DNA of 64,000 nt from Prosopocoilus inquinatus (GCA_036172665.1 JAYKNF010000015.1:3162001-3226000), one strand, 5' to 3'. Shown: positions 50,684 to 62,967, numbered from the stretch's first letter. The notes: a model not told the origin generated them from the sequence alone. Numbers and translations: made by a program.

Positions 50684-53600
50684 TCATTCAAATTTAACAG
50701 TGCTCTTAAGTAATCCAAATCCATTCACGCAAAAATAATGTTTAGGAGAACTTAAGCCTTTTGTGAATACGTCAGCAATCATTTTATCTGTTGACTTATA
50801 ATGAACAGCAATTACACCTCTGTCAACAATGTCCCTAATAAAATGATATCTGACACTAATATGTTTAGTTCTATTATGAAAGATAGGATTATATACTAAT
50901 TTCTGTGAACTTTGATTGTCGTTGTACAAATCAATTTTAACGTCAAAACCTAGTTCACTCAAGAAGCTTTTCAGGTATACAGCTTCTTTTGAAGCTTCTG
51001 ACATAGCAATATATTCGGCTTCAGTACTAGAGAGAGCTACACAAGATTGTTTCTTAGCTTCCCAATAAACAGCTGTACCACTTAACGTGTACACAAAACC
51101 GCTGTAAGATTTGCGATCTTGATCATTTGCCCAATCAGAGTCTACAAAACCTGTAAGTTCAAATTTAAAATTACCATTGAATACAAGTTTAAAGTCAATA
51201 GTAGCCTTCAAATATCTCAAAATTCTTTTAAGATGATTCCAATGAACTTTACTATAACCATTATTAAACTGACTCATAAAATTAACGGCAAAAGTTATAT
51301 CAGGTCTAGTATTGACGGATAAATATAACAATGCACCTACAAGTTTTTGATAAGGAAGTGACAAATCTACATCATTACATTTTTCTAATTTTAAATTAAC
51401 TTCCAATGGTGTTTTTGCGGGTTTACAATCAAGCATGTTATATTTCCGCAGTAATGACAAAATGCATTTTTTCTGATGAATTGAAATTGTCTTCTTATCA
51501 ACATATCTCTCAATACTAATGCCAATACATTGTTTCGCCTCTCCTAAATCTTTAACTTTAAATCTTTCTGACAATAGTTTCCTTAACACTTGCTTCTCTG
51601 CGTTACTATTACAGAATATTAAAAAATCATCAACATACACTGTAATAATAACGATTTTGTCTTCGTTGTTTCTAATAAATACGCAAGGTTCGTACTTCGA
51701 TTGACTAAAACCTAAATCTAATAAAGTTTCAACAACCGTCACGTTCCAAACTCTGGAGGATTGTTTAAGGCCATATATTGCTTTATGCAATAAACAAACT
51801 TTATTTTCATTTCCAGGAGTTATGAAACCTTCAGGTTGTTCCATAAAAACCTGTTCTTCTAAATTTCCGTTAAGAAATGCTGTCTCTACATCAAAGTGAA
51901 AAATATTTAAATTCATTTTTGCAGCTATTCCAAACAGAATTCTTAACGTTGAATTTCTAACGACTGGGGAAAAAATTTCATGGTAATCTTGGCCAAATGT
52001 TTGTGTAAATCCTTTAGCAACCAATCTTGCCTTATGTTTCATTGAACCATCTGGCAAACTTTTTAACTTAAACACCCACTTGTTTTTAACTACACTTTCA
52101 TTTGCTGGCCTCTTCACTAGAGTCCATTCCTTATTATCCATTAAAGACTGAAATTCACTTTGCATGGCTGCTTTCCACCCATCACTATCGTCACGTGTCA
52201 GTGCATCCTTGACATCAATGGGGTCGTCTGCTTCTGCCATGTACACTACATATTCTGGATACTCTTTTGATTTCTTCAGCCTGAGTGACCTTCTTAATGT
52301 GCCTTCTTCAGTGATACTTCTGTCAATTGTTTCTTCAGCAGGCTCTTCTGGTTCTATCATGTCTTTTGCATCCTCTTCAAATTCAATTCCATCTGATATG
52401 TTTTCTTCAGTATCAATAATGTTTCGGTTAATAGGTATTACATTAGTCTTGTTATTTGCAATATCTTCTTTTTTGTTCCAAAATTTGTTTTCTATGAATC
52501 TGACATTTCTTCCCTTTGTTATTGCCTTTGGTTTTTCTGGATTAAATAGCCTGTAGTCTTTTGTATCTTCACAATATCCAACAAAAAATATATGGTTTTC
52601 CTTTAGCATCCCATTTTCTTCTAAACTGATCGGGAATATAATTGTAACAGATACATCCGAAGATACGCAAATGACTCAAATTAACCTTTCTTCCTGACCA
52701 CAACTCCTCAGGTGTTTTGCCAGGAATTGCCTTATGGGGAGAACGATTCTTGAGATAAGCCGCAGTATTTACAGCTTCTGCCCACATTCTTTCATCACAA
52801 CCAGATTCCTTGATCATACTTCTCGCCATTTCAGTTAAGGTTCTATTGGTCCTTTCTGCAATACCGTTTTGTTCAGGGTTATATGGCACAGTAGTTTGAT
52901 GCTTTATACCCTTTGACTTCATGTATTCTTCCATGACTCTGTTTGCGTACTCTCCGCCGTTATCAGATTTAAGACATTTTACTTTTCTTTCTGTCTCTCT
53001 TTCTACTTTACTCACAAATTCTGGGAAAATATCTTTGACATTATCTTTACTCCTTATAAAATATACGAATATTTTTCGAGTAAAATCATCAATAAAGGTA
53101 AGTACGTACTTTGCACCATTCCAAGACGCACAGGGCATTGGTCCACACAAATCTGAGTGAATTATATCTAGAACGCCTTCTGCTCTTCTGTTTTTATTTT
53201 TCTTGAAGGGTAATCTTGCTTGCTTTCCTTCAATGCATGCTATGCAAGGTTCTGATTTTGCATTAGAAAATTTAACACCTTCTGCTAAACCATTTTTAAG
53301 TAAATTCATACTAACACGGTTTAAATGTCCTAATCTTAAGTGCCAAATTATGTCATCCTGACTGTTAGTGTTTGCTGAATAACAGGCTTCATCATTTTTT
53401 GTGCTAATTTTAAATAGCCCATCTTGACGAATACCTTCGATGATTGTAGTTCCATTGATATTACAATTTTTATCATCAAGAACTTTACATCCATATTGAT
53501 TAAAAATGACAGTGAGACCTTTTTGCACCATTTGTTCGACAGACAATAAGTTTGTCTTCAGTGAAGGTACATGAAGCACATTCATCACCTCATTTTCTCC

Positions 53601-54618
53601 ACCACGCGTAATTATTTTTACATTACCAACACCATCACTATTTATGCTTGCATTGTTCGCTACAGTTACTTTTAAATCTTTTCTGGAGAAGTTACATAGC
53701 CAATCCTTTCTACAAGTCATATGTGCTGTTGCACCAGAATCGACAATCCATTCCTCTGATTTATCTACATTTGCATTCAGGCAAATATGCAAAGCTTTAT
53801 TATTATTAGGCTTGAAAGGACTTATGACTGTTTTGTTTTTCTCCTTTAATTTATTCATGGGACATACATTCTTAAAATGACCTGGTTGCCCACACTTGTA
53901 ACAAACCATTTTCTTTTTGTTTTGCGGATGCTTTTTGACATGCAATGCTGATTCGCTGCTGGTAGATGGTAAAGCTTCAATATTTTCTTTGTGTTCTTGT
54001 AAAAGTTTTGACTTCACAAAATCACTTGTTATTTTTTGACCGCTGCTTTCAATAGCCATGACCATAGGATCATATGCAGACGTTAGACCACTTAGCATGA
54101 TAACTGCCACAAATTCATCGTCCAAACCTGCTTCCATATCTGCTAATCGCTGCGACACTGCAATGATTTCACTGACATACTGGTCCATATTTGCAAAATT
54201 CACCAATTTTATACTGGCAATACGACGCATTAACGTTAATCGCCTGGTGAGACCTCTGTCATCATACACTTTTTGTAAATTTTCCCATGCTTCTTTTTTT
54301 TTTTCTTTTCTTTTTTGCTGTTTTACAATCCCTTACGAACGGGTAGGCACAAGGTTTAATCATCAAGCATATTTTTGCTAATGCTTTCTGCTCCTTCCGA
54401 AATCGTTCGTCTGTCGATAGTTTACTGTCATCGCCTTCTATGCATTGCCACAAATTGTCATGTATTAAAGCCATTTTCATCCCAAATTTCCAGTTTGCAT
54501 AATTGGATCTTCCTTCGAGTTTCTCGAAACTTACTTGAAAATTGTGATTGTCACTCATTTTTACCGAGTAAAGCAATTTACAAAGTTCAAAGTAAATTTT
54601 GTTTCGTTGACACTCCAC
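50684..54618 (-). CDS. Copia Gag-Pol polyprotein (two homopolymer frameshifts)
   Basis: Gag begins near 54561 (MSDNHNFQVSFEKLEGRSN). A frameshift lies in the A-run at ~54290-54305, after which KVYDDRGLTRRLTLMRRI follows. Zinc knuckle CYKCGQPGHFKNVC (~53900), protease WIVDSGATAHM, integrase HLRLGHLN plus IIHSDLCGPM and the DDE core (VKCLKSDNGGEYAN, YNPEQNGIAERTNRTLTEM). A one-base shift in a T-run at ~52585 precedes the RT frame (52609-50684): KARLVAKGFTQTFGQDY, YGLKQSSRVWN, VYVDDFLIF with the YVDD box, RNase H FVDSDWAND and SSTEAEYIAMSEA. All catalytic motifs are present. The frame breaks could be sequencing errors in homopolymers or real recent lesions. Confidence 0.92.
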
Positions 54619-54706
54619 GTTGCAACCGCGTTGACGTTTTTTAAATATACTTTTTCGTACACTATTTTCTTAATTTGAGGCAAACCTTGTATCTGGGCCC
54701 ATAACC

Positions 54707-54911
54707 TGTTGGTTGGCAGTGACGATAACACTTACTTCAATGTATTTATTGCAAGAACTTTTTCAAAATTTTGCAATTACAAACTAAAGCTTGATGCATA
54801 GACTAGACGATACATATTAAAAAAAATATGACATAAACTAACTTGATTAAGTATGTATTTACAATACTCAAACAATATTGAATGACTGATTAAATGATTA
54901 TAAACTCAACA
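54707..54911 (-). repeat. 5' LTR of copia element
   Basis: 205 bp, identical to the 3' LTR. The primer-binding site occupies about 54690-54706 on the minus strand. Confidence 0.93.
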
Positions 54912-55140
54912 GTAATTAAAGTTAAAATGGAGCCTATTTTAAGGTTGAATTAAATGAATGGTCAAACTGCACGAAACCACAGATTAACTTACAAATGCGA
55001 AGGCTTCGGGCAGTACCTTTGATGTCGCGTGGCAAGAATCTGTAACCTTCATCATTGTTCAGATGGTTGGTAAAGTGCGAATTTTGAAAATTGCGGCGTA
55101 TTGCAGTATTCGATTTCTACATACAGCTTTAATAAATTAA

Positions 55141-56333
55141 GGCTCAATTCTCACACAGCAGCGCGTCGCGTCGCGTCATTTTGCTGCTTCGATAAGTTGT
55201 CATGGGGTGCGTTTTGTTTGCGTGTTCATACGCTTCAAGCGCTTACGCTTACAAGCGCTATTTTCTGCTGTTTCCTTTGGCGCTTGGCCGCATCAGCGTT
55301 ATAAGCAAGTGTTCCTTTTGGCTGTTGTGTGCACAATAAATTCTTAACCTTTACAACTTGTGCGGTGCTGCAGTACTACAATTAATTATCTTCCTAAAGA
55401 CCAACGCCATTTAAATTATACATAGTTAAATTTCCCAAAAAATGAATAACAGCAATATTTCAAAAGTAAATTTTGCAAACCTTTCGCTTGCAGAAAATTA
55501 AAATTTTAGGCAGACCTGTGCCAGTTTAAGTTTTGTAGCATTTGATCAATAATGGATTTACAAGGCAGGATCATTAGAATATATGGACATCTAAGATATC
55601 TGCTTGTCAGTATTTTGAAACAAAAATATAATATGTGAGAAATAAAGTGCACAGTTTTTTAAAAATCTGACACATAAAATCATTTTCTATTATAACCGTG
55701 AAAATTAACATTAGTGAAATTAAACCAAACATAAATAGCTGAAACGCAACATTTATAACCTACCGCTACCTGTTTGACGATGATCAGCTGATTCCCTCAT
55801 ACGTTCCATTTGTGGCATAAGCGCCATTAAGCGCTCACGCTTTTGCTGCCCTACCTCGATGGAATAAGCGATTGTGAGCACAGGCTATGACGTCACAATG
55901 ACGTTTCCATATCGACAACCAGCGCTTCGTGAGCGTTTGCAAAGCCAAAAGGAACAGGTTAAGCAATGCTTACAAGCGCTCAAAGCGTATAAGCGCGCAA
56001 ACGAAACGCACCCATGGTTTTAAATGGAGCAATTCTCACTCGGCAGCATGTCAAAAAATTACATATAAAAGCATAGGAACAAAAATGACGCAACGTGACA
56101 CGACGTGCTGAACTTTAGGCTCAATTCTCACACAGGTAGCGCCTCGCGTCGCGTTATTTTATATGTAATTTTCTGACAAAATGCTTAAATGCTTCATATA
56201 AAACCACGACAACTTTCAGAGGGAGCAAAATGACGGTTTTAAATGAAGCAATTCTGACTCGGCAGCATTTTATGTCAAAAAATTACATGTAAAAATTTGA
56301 CGCGACGCGACGCACACATGTGAGAATTAAGCC
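55141..56333. mobile_element. TIR element, 1,193 bp, TTAA duplication (piggyBac-like target)
   Basis: Ends GGCTCAATTCTCACA and, inverted, GGCTTAATTCTCACA are flanked by TTAA (55137-55140 and 56334-56337). The TIRs continue into a CpG-rich GCGTCGCGTCGCG block. Several internal partial copies (56015-56130, 56225-56270) repeat the TCAATTCTCAC...GCAGCAT...AAAAATTACAT unit in both orientations. No transposase. TTAA duplication is the piggyBac signature, but the TIR itself is not decisive. Confidence 0.65.
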
Positions 56334-56814
56334 TTAAGTCGAATACACCTTTAATCAATAAGCTATTTTGATCAACGAATAAAGATACCAATGAAAGTGC
56401 CGTGAAATCATTTGATTATTGACAGTTACTACCTGATTAATAAACAGCCTAAACAATGGCGGCATGAAAAATGACGGGAATGTCTTTGCATCTATATTAG
56501 TAATCTGTGCCGAAATCGTCTAGTCAATGGTCAGACCAAAGCACCTGACCACCACTCAGCGATTGGGAAAACTGAGAGCCATACCAAATTTATATTTTTT
56601 TAAATGGAACACTTAGTATATTTTTACATATTTCGAAAGTAGGCATAAAGAGTAGGTAATAACAAAAATGTATAAAAAGTTGCTCTACTTTGGCTCTTAT
56701 AGTTTGATTATTTATGTACATTTAATCGCGATTTTTTTTAGCTAGTCAATACAATATCTCGTCTACAAAAATTTCACAACAGATTCAATCTATTAGTTAT
56801 TATGTGTACAGTGT

Positions 56815-58080
56815 GTTGAGTTTTGAAAAACTTAATTTTTCTCAAAATTTTCAAATGGAACACCCTGTATGTCTAAACTCTTATAAAACTCTGCCTTAAT
56901 GAGCTTTCATAAAACGCCAAATGTTTTTGTCTAAACTGAAGAAATCGCGAGACAACAATGAAATATTCTTTTCTTTCAATATTATCGTTATTTATCGTTT
57001 CCGTCCGGTTTTTCTGTTTCGGTTAGATGATAAATCAATGAATATGTTTTATTTTGTGTTCAAAGTAATTGAATATGTTCCTATTAAACTAATTCCTATG
57101 TTCCTTTACTTTAAAAATATTTAAATAACTTTATTAAAATAATTTAAAAAATAAAATTTAAAATTACGTTGCCGTTTGCTAGAAAATAGGAAAACAGTTG
57201 CCATGAATTTTTAATTGACAGAACAACTGTTTAGATTAGTGAGACACTACTTTTACAAGTACTTCTTTTTGTGTTAACAAAATGGATTTTAATAATGAAA
57301 AGTATAGGGTATCGAGTTTTGAAAAAGTTAATTTTTCTCAAAATTTTCAAATGGAACGCCCTGTATGTCTAAACTCTTATAAAATTCTGCCTTAATGAGC
57401 TTTCATAAAACGCCAAATGTTTTTGTCCAAACTGAACAAATCGCGAAACAGCAATTACTCATTTCCTTCAATTGCAATATTAACGTTTTTTAGCCTCTTT
57501 GACCGTTCCTTCTGTTCTATTTTGTTGATAAATTAACAAATATTAGTTAATTTAATTAATAAATTAAAAAGAACAAAATAATGTACAAATTAAGAATAAT
57601 AAGTATTAAATTAGAAAATAACAGAAAACAATGAACAAATTAAGAATGACAAGGAATCATTGGATCTAGAAATTTTTATATTAAAAATTCAAATTTTTTT
57701 CAGCTTCTTGTAAATACTTCTTACTTCTTGTAATCTTGACGCCAAAAGATAGTTTTAGTTGCTTGCTCCTATTAGTTGTGTCACGTCATGTAACTTTTCA
57801 TTATTAAAATCCATTTTGTTAACACAAAAAGAAGTACAAATTTGTAAAAGTAGTGTCTCACTAATGTAAAGAATTGTTTGGCAATTAAAAATTCATGGCC
57901 ACTGTTTATTTAAGTTATATTATTTAAGTTTATTTAAGTTATTTAAATATTTTTAAAGTAAAGGAACATACGAATTAGTTTAATAGGAACATATTCAATT
58001 ACTTTGAACAAAAAATAAAACATATTCATTGATTTATCATCTAACTGAAACAGAAAAATCGGACGGAAAGGTAAAATAAC
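56815..58080. repeat. Complex direct and inverted repeat block with TTCAAATGGAACRCCCTGTATG motif
   Basis: 56818-56960 recurs as a direct copy at 57315-57455 (AATGGAACRCCCTGTATG, CTGCCTTAATGAGCTTTCAT). 56960-57300 recurs inverted at 57790-58080 (CCTATTAAACTAATTC, TTGTTAACACAAAAAGAAGT). This looks like two or more non-autonomous mariner-type copies, one inverted. The right arm is interrupted by hammerhead copy E. Confidence 0.65.
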
Positions 58081-58100
58081 GTTAATATTGAGTTTTTAAA

Positions 58101-58650
58101 AAAATTTGTGCAAATCGTTTTTGATTGCAGTGAAAACCTCGAGAAGCCTCTGTACAGCTGTTTCAGCCCTGCTTGGAGCTTCATCAGCAGAGACGTAGCT
58201 CGACATTCCTACTGCAAACAAAAACGACTTGTCCAATTTATTAGCAAATGCGATGTAAGAGTGATGAACAGGTAAAATAGCGACATCTTACGATCGCTTT
58301 TTGACCTGACATTGCAGTAGGATAGATAAATTGAAGCAGATTTGCTCCTAATAAGTCCCCCATGCAAGGCGGCCATGCTTGCTGTCAAAGCATAATGAAA
58401 GTTTTTAAAAAAATTGTGCAAATCGTTTTTGATTGCAGTGAAATCAATTATGCTTTGACAGCAAGCATGGCCGCCTTGCATGGGGGACTTATTAGGAGCA
58501 AATCTGCTTCAATTTGTCTATTCTACTGCAACGTCAAGTCAAAAAGCGATCGTAAGATGTCGCTATTTTACCTGTTCCTATTAAACTAATTTCTCTTACA
58601 CCGCATTTGCGAATAAATTGGACAAGTCGTTTTTGTTTGCAGTGGGAATG
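58101..58650. mobile_element. Hammerhead-ribozyme retroelement, copy E (head-to-head)
   Basis: A minus-strand monomer with ribozyme (58101-58399), the start of a second minus unit (58400-58440), then a plus-strand unit (58441-58650) that stops just before the ribozyme. The plus unit carries CTATTAAACTAATTT at 58577-58591, a stretch also present in the host repeat (57077), so template switching or gene conversion is likely. Target duplication not identified. Confidence 0.8.
58138..58204 (-). ncRNA. Type I hammerhead ribozyme (copy E), canonical CUGAUGA box and GUA triplet
   Basis: On the minus strand: GUCGAGC..GUCUCUG, CUGAUGA, stem II AGCUC/GGGCU (one U-G pair), GAAA, minimal stem III, GUA, then CAGAGGC. 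Cleavage is predicted between 58153 and 58152. This copy has the most common N7 base (U) of natural hammerheads. Confidence 0.83.
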
Positions 58651-58661
58651 TAAAAAAATAT

Positions 58662-58850
58662 AGTGGGTGTTCCATTTAAAAAATATAACTTTAATAAGGC
58701 TCTCAGTTACTGAACATCCTGTATAGCCAACAATAATTTTAGAAAATAGAGCTGACTGAGTTACACTTCAGTTCGTTTAAATTTCTTTTCTACCTTGTAC
58801 ATTTTAGACGGTAGAAAAGACGCGGCACTCCGTGGACACCTGTATAATGA
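58662..58850. repeat. Dispersed repeat, second copy of the 38595 family
   Basis: See 38595-38790; the shared segments include TGTTCCATTTAAAAAATATA and the CGCGGCACTCCGTGGACACC end. Confidence 0.65.
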
Positions 58851-58859
58851 ATTTTATTT

Positions 58860-60940
58860 CCGCCTTTTAGTAAATGACATTTTACAGTTTAATTTTGTTG
58901 TTTATGGTAACCAAGTAAACGATAAATTACGGAAACAAACTTGTAATATTTTAAAAGCTGGTATAAATGACCTGTAAAATTTTACAGGCTTATAGAAAAG
59001 CAGATTTTCTGTTTACATCACCATCCCTATCTAGCTGGAAATAACGACTTCGATAAAAATATATTTTCATAAAAAATGAAAGTAAATTAATTAAAAATCG
59101 TCATGTGAATAAAAGTTTAAAAGTTTTTGGGCGACAAACTTTGTAATCAATCTTTACGGGCGAGCTGGAAGCAATCCAGTGACCCCACAAAGTTCGCCAC
59201 GTAAATAACTATTGTAACTGTTGTGTTTGAGTCATAAATTTTTCTGATTTCGATTTAGTTACTTGTTACAGCCATATCGGATATGTCGAAAATTGTTCCA
59301 TCCCATAGCGACTTTATTTATGATCCGATTTTAATCAATAAAAAAACGAAACAAATGGCTTTAGATGTTAACTTCAATATCTATCGATAGTCAACGTCAA
59401 TATTTTTCAAATAGCTTCATATACTTTTTAGGTTTAATCCAAGAGAGCATTTTTTTCTAAATCGAATGAAGTATTCAAAATTATTATTTAGTGCACAGTT
59501 AATTGGAAAAATTAATACAAGTTATAATTAACATAATGAATGAAATTTTGAAGTAAGCCGTTGAAATTTGCAACAATAAACGACAAATATCGTTCAATCA
59601 TCATTTTGGAAATATTTATAGTTTTAATTGTTATTATTAATTCTTCGTTATGTGCATTCATAAGACTAAATAATTCTTCTGTATGAAAGTTGATCTTATT
59701 GTAGCATATTTAAGTGTTAGAATATAGCTCCTTCGGACCTCGATCATTTTCCTGTATTACTTGGACTTTTTGAGGAATGATTTAAATTTGTGCTTTTTTA
59801 GAATTGCGTGCACAGTTCGATTTGATCTGTCAATGTTCTTTGCAATTTCTCGAGTTGATGTCCGCGGATTTTCTTAAATACGAAAAAAACATTTAATTCA
59901 ATATTTTCATCAAATCTGCGCTTCCTCAAGTCTTACGAACTTTCAAAAGTCTAAAGCTTCTTTATCAGGAAAACTAATCAAGTAATCAAATATTGCGGCT
60001 TTACCGCAATACTTGATTATGACTTTTATTACATTCGACATACATTTCACACATATCATTTACTTGATTGTTGTCTGCCATTTTGCCTGTTGGTATTTTT
60101 ACAAAATTTTATAATTTACAAGGAATAATAACAAAAATGAAAACTGTATTTTTAAAACGACGGTTGAACGACATTTGTCTCTTTCGTACGTAACGATCCG
60201 GTCTATTAATCTCGTGTTGTTATTAATTAGCTAACTCGCAAATTTGGAGATTTTTATTGTATCTGCAGAAATGGTCTGTAGTTTTACGGTCGCCAAAGAG
60301 TCCTGACTTAATAACTTCAGATATTTATTTTTGGGGGCGTTTCAAACAAGTTATCTAATAATGCGGAAATACTAAAACATCGGATAAGAGTTGCTACAGC
60401 GTCTTTAACAATTTATTCTTAAGGCTGTATGCTCGCTTACAGCTGAACTCGATTTCAAATGGGCGTATCACTATTTTTCGCATATATTTAGAAGAAACAT
60501 ACGTTCAACATGTGTTCCTGCATTTTTACACACAAACGAAAAGAACAGAGAACAGTATTACCACCTAAACGTTTTCCTTGTAATTTATGACTCTGCTGTC
60601 ACTGATCTTTATTTTTGATTGGTTTACGTGTCAGTTTGACACACCCACAAGAGAATATTCCGATAAGGCCTCATTCACATGGTTACCGCCCGCGGCCTCC
60701 TGCAAATTCTAAGGTCGAGCGCACACTCAGATGAGTAAAATTTTTTATGTAAAAGTGATGTAAATAAAAACTGCGACCTAATCTAACACAGAAACTATGT
60801 AAAACTCGGAAAATAAAAATACATCTGTCGGAAAGTGAAAGTTTATCAGAATTGAAACGACACAAAAAAAACGCATAGCATGTTCCTCTGTAAATCAAAA
60901 ACGTCATTTTGTTGTTTCATTACCGTTATTATTATCCCTA
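58860..60940. other. Intergenic/intronic DNA with two weak mariner-type remnants
   Basis: 59760-59880 (minus) reads NPRTSTREIAKNIDRSNRTV then HAILKKHKF, a helix-turn-helix of Tc1/mariner type. 60265-60355 (plus) reads WSVVLRSPKSPDLITSDIYF then WGRFKQVI, resembling the last DDE block. They are on opposite strands, so they come from different or rearranged copies. A hairpin at 59144-59205 (GGCGACAAACTTTGT / ACAAAGTTCGCC) has no tRNA features. Nothing else seen. Confidence 0.45.
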
Positions 60941-60944
60941 TAAA

Positions 60945-61917
60945 ATTGTTTTTTTTTTTTAATTTTACCTGGATTGCTTTTTTATCTAGACTACACTTCC
61001 GTGCACTAAAATTAGGCACAATGAAGTATTGCAGTTTAAAGTGGACGTAATGAAAAAATATACATTATACAGAATAATTGTGCTTATGATTATTGGAATA
61101 GGAATTAATACTGTTCTAATGTACCGACGCTCATAGAGCAAGTTAATGCGTTAAAAAAGGACATTATTCATTGCCCTAAGCACGTAATCGGCGATCATTC
61201 TGATTGTGACGTTTATTTTTGCACCGGGTTCAAAGATAATGAAATTAATTCAGTTCCAGACTTAGTAGAATGTGGATGACTTCATGATATTATTGCTTGC
61301 TGCAATCATTTGACGGATAATGCACAGTTTACTTTTAAATATGAACATTAATGCAGCGGAGACGTACATTTCAATTGTTTCAAAATTTGTTGGTGGAAAA
61401 AGAGTTAACTTCTCTTTGAAAAATAGCTACGAAGTGAAATGCCACGCTGCGAGCCTTTCTTAAAATTTCAGTGAGCAATATCACCACCGCATTTATAAGA
61501 GAATGATCGGGAACAGTCCAGGCAAATATACCAAAGTATACAGTGTGCCCGGATACGTAGGGACAGCAAGGGTAACTTCTGTCTTTGAAGAGATAGAGAG
61601 ATGATTAAATTAGCAAAAAGATGCAGGTTCGAGAGCTCATTAAGAATCCATTTTCAAACTTACTTGTCATGGCCAACTTGGTTAAAATTTTACTAAAACC
61701 AATATCTCCTCATTTATTTTATTTGCCGTAACTTTTTTGTTATTTAAGATATTGAGATGCGGTTTGAACTAGTTTGCATGATAATTTAATTACTTTTATG
61801 AGCACTTAATAAAACTAATCTCATTTTTACAAATTTTCAATAATCTAACCTAACCTTAAAATTTTAAATTGGTACTCCCTAATTTTCTTGGCCCTTTTAA
61901 GAGAAAATTTATTTCTG
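60945..61917 (+). pseudogene. Mutator-like transposase remnant (copy 3), paralog of 10650-12135
   Basis: Nearly collinear with copy 2: [38 protein letters not shown], then [19 protein letters not shown] and the 11774-type MITE beginning at 61548, which ends abruptly at 61917 without its right TIR. It lacks the 11118-11572 MITE and all YqaJ sequence. Stops (TGA after VECG, TAA in ASLS*) show it is dead. Confidence 0.75.
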
Positions 61918-62384
61918 AATGCAATGATGTAGCACACGATATGGAGACTTCTTCAAAATTTTGAAAAACCGAACTTATTCTTTTTACGAACAGAAATCGC
62001 TAGTGCCATGATCACAGAAATTTTGCTTTTTGTTTATCAATTTATTCTGCAGTGGCACTGATCGATTGCAGCCAATGGTGAGCGAGCCATTTATTTAATT
62101 TATATTTTATAATTTATAATTTTAAACCAATATCACATCAGCTAGGGGTATGATGTGCCAAAAAGATAAGAATTTCATTGGTCTAAAATTTTAATCGCTT
62201 GTACACGATTGTCCACGAACGATCAGTGGCACTGCAGCTTCATCTGTGTAGCCTTTTCTGGATACTGAGCTTCGTATATTTCACGAGTAAGTTCTACGTT
62301 CTTGTAGCACTTGGTATACGTATAGTCGCGATCAAGTGAATCGAGACCTATTTAAAGTTCTGCAATCCTTAAGGAGTGCTTACA

Positions 62385-62885
62385 TTACATACATGTCTTC
62401 AATAAATTCAAAAACAAATCTTTACAAAACTGTCGACTTGTCGCATACAAATCCTGATGAATCTTTAGCACAAGTCTTCGACAAATACTAGCACAGGACA
62501 TCGTTTACACTATGTGACCTGTTCGCTACATATCTAGTATTTAATAATAAAAAAAGTATCGCTCGTGAAAGATGACAATCAATTTTTGTTTTTGGCCGCG
62601 GCAGCATAATATTACTATGCTCTTTTTGGATCACTCCATCGTCACAAACCATCAGATCGCTTAATAGTTTAAAACAGCTAACTATTCTAACCTTTGTATG
62701 GTCTGCGATCGCTGTGTTTTCCATTAATTTGGAATACAAATCTGTCTGGTAAAACATGTCGGATACATGTCAAATACATGAAAAATGTAATAGTAGTATG
62801 AGACAAATTTCAGATTCATTTCCAGACTTGTCAAACAATATGTAGGACACATGTATAATACAAATATGTATGTAATGTAAACGCC
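62385..62885. mobile_element. TIR element ~500 bp with TTACATTACATACATR ends
   Basis: Left CTTACATTACATACATG and right (inverted) TTTACATTACATACATA terminate imperfect inverted repeats that also pair GACTTGTC with GACAAGTC. The minus ORF 62488-62757 inside has no recognisable domain. Class unknown. Confidence 0.5.
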
Positions 62886-62967
62886 CGTTTATTACCAACG
62901 TTAACAAGGGCGCGGTTAGCTTGCAACGGTCTCGATAACAAAGTTTTGTGATCATGGCACTCGCGAT

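Larger units (their letters stand above)
50464..54911 (-). mobile_element. Ty1/copia LTR retrotransposon, young, nearly intact
   Basis: Two 205-bp LTRs (50464-50668 and 54707-54911) look identical base for base and are flanked by a perfect 5-bp duplication GTAAT (50459-50463 and 54912-54916). The minus-strand primer site GGTTATGGGCCCAGA follows the 5' LTR (classical copia half-tRNA initiator-Met type), and the polypurine tract AAGGGGAAG precedes the 3' LTR. Coding is one gag-pol frame except for two one-base breaks at homopolymers. It sits upstream of Uggt exon a in the same orientation. Confidence 0.95.

Noticed and set aside
54993..55116. Possible minus-strand exon (HFTNHLNNDEGYRFLPRDIKG) with a GTAAGT donor upstream of Uggt exon a
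   Set aside because: The phase would fit, but the peptide does not match the UGGT segment expected just before exon a, and I recognise no other family. Left out of the gene model.
59144..59205. Hairpin resembling a tRNA acceptor stem
   Set aside because: No T-arm, anticodon arm or box A/B could be drawn; it is probably a simple inverted repeat.
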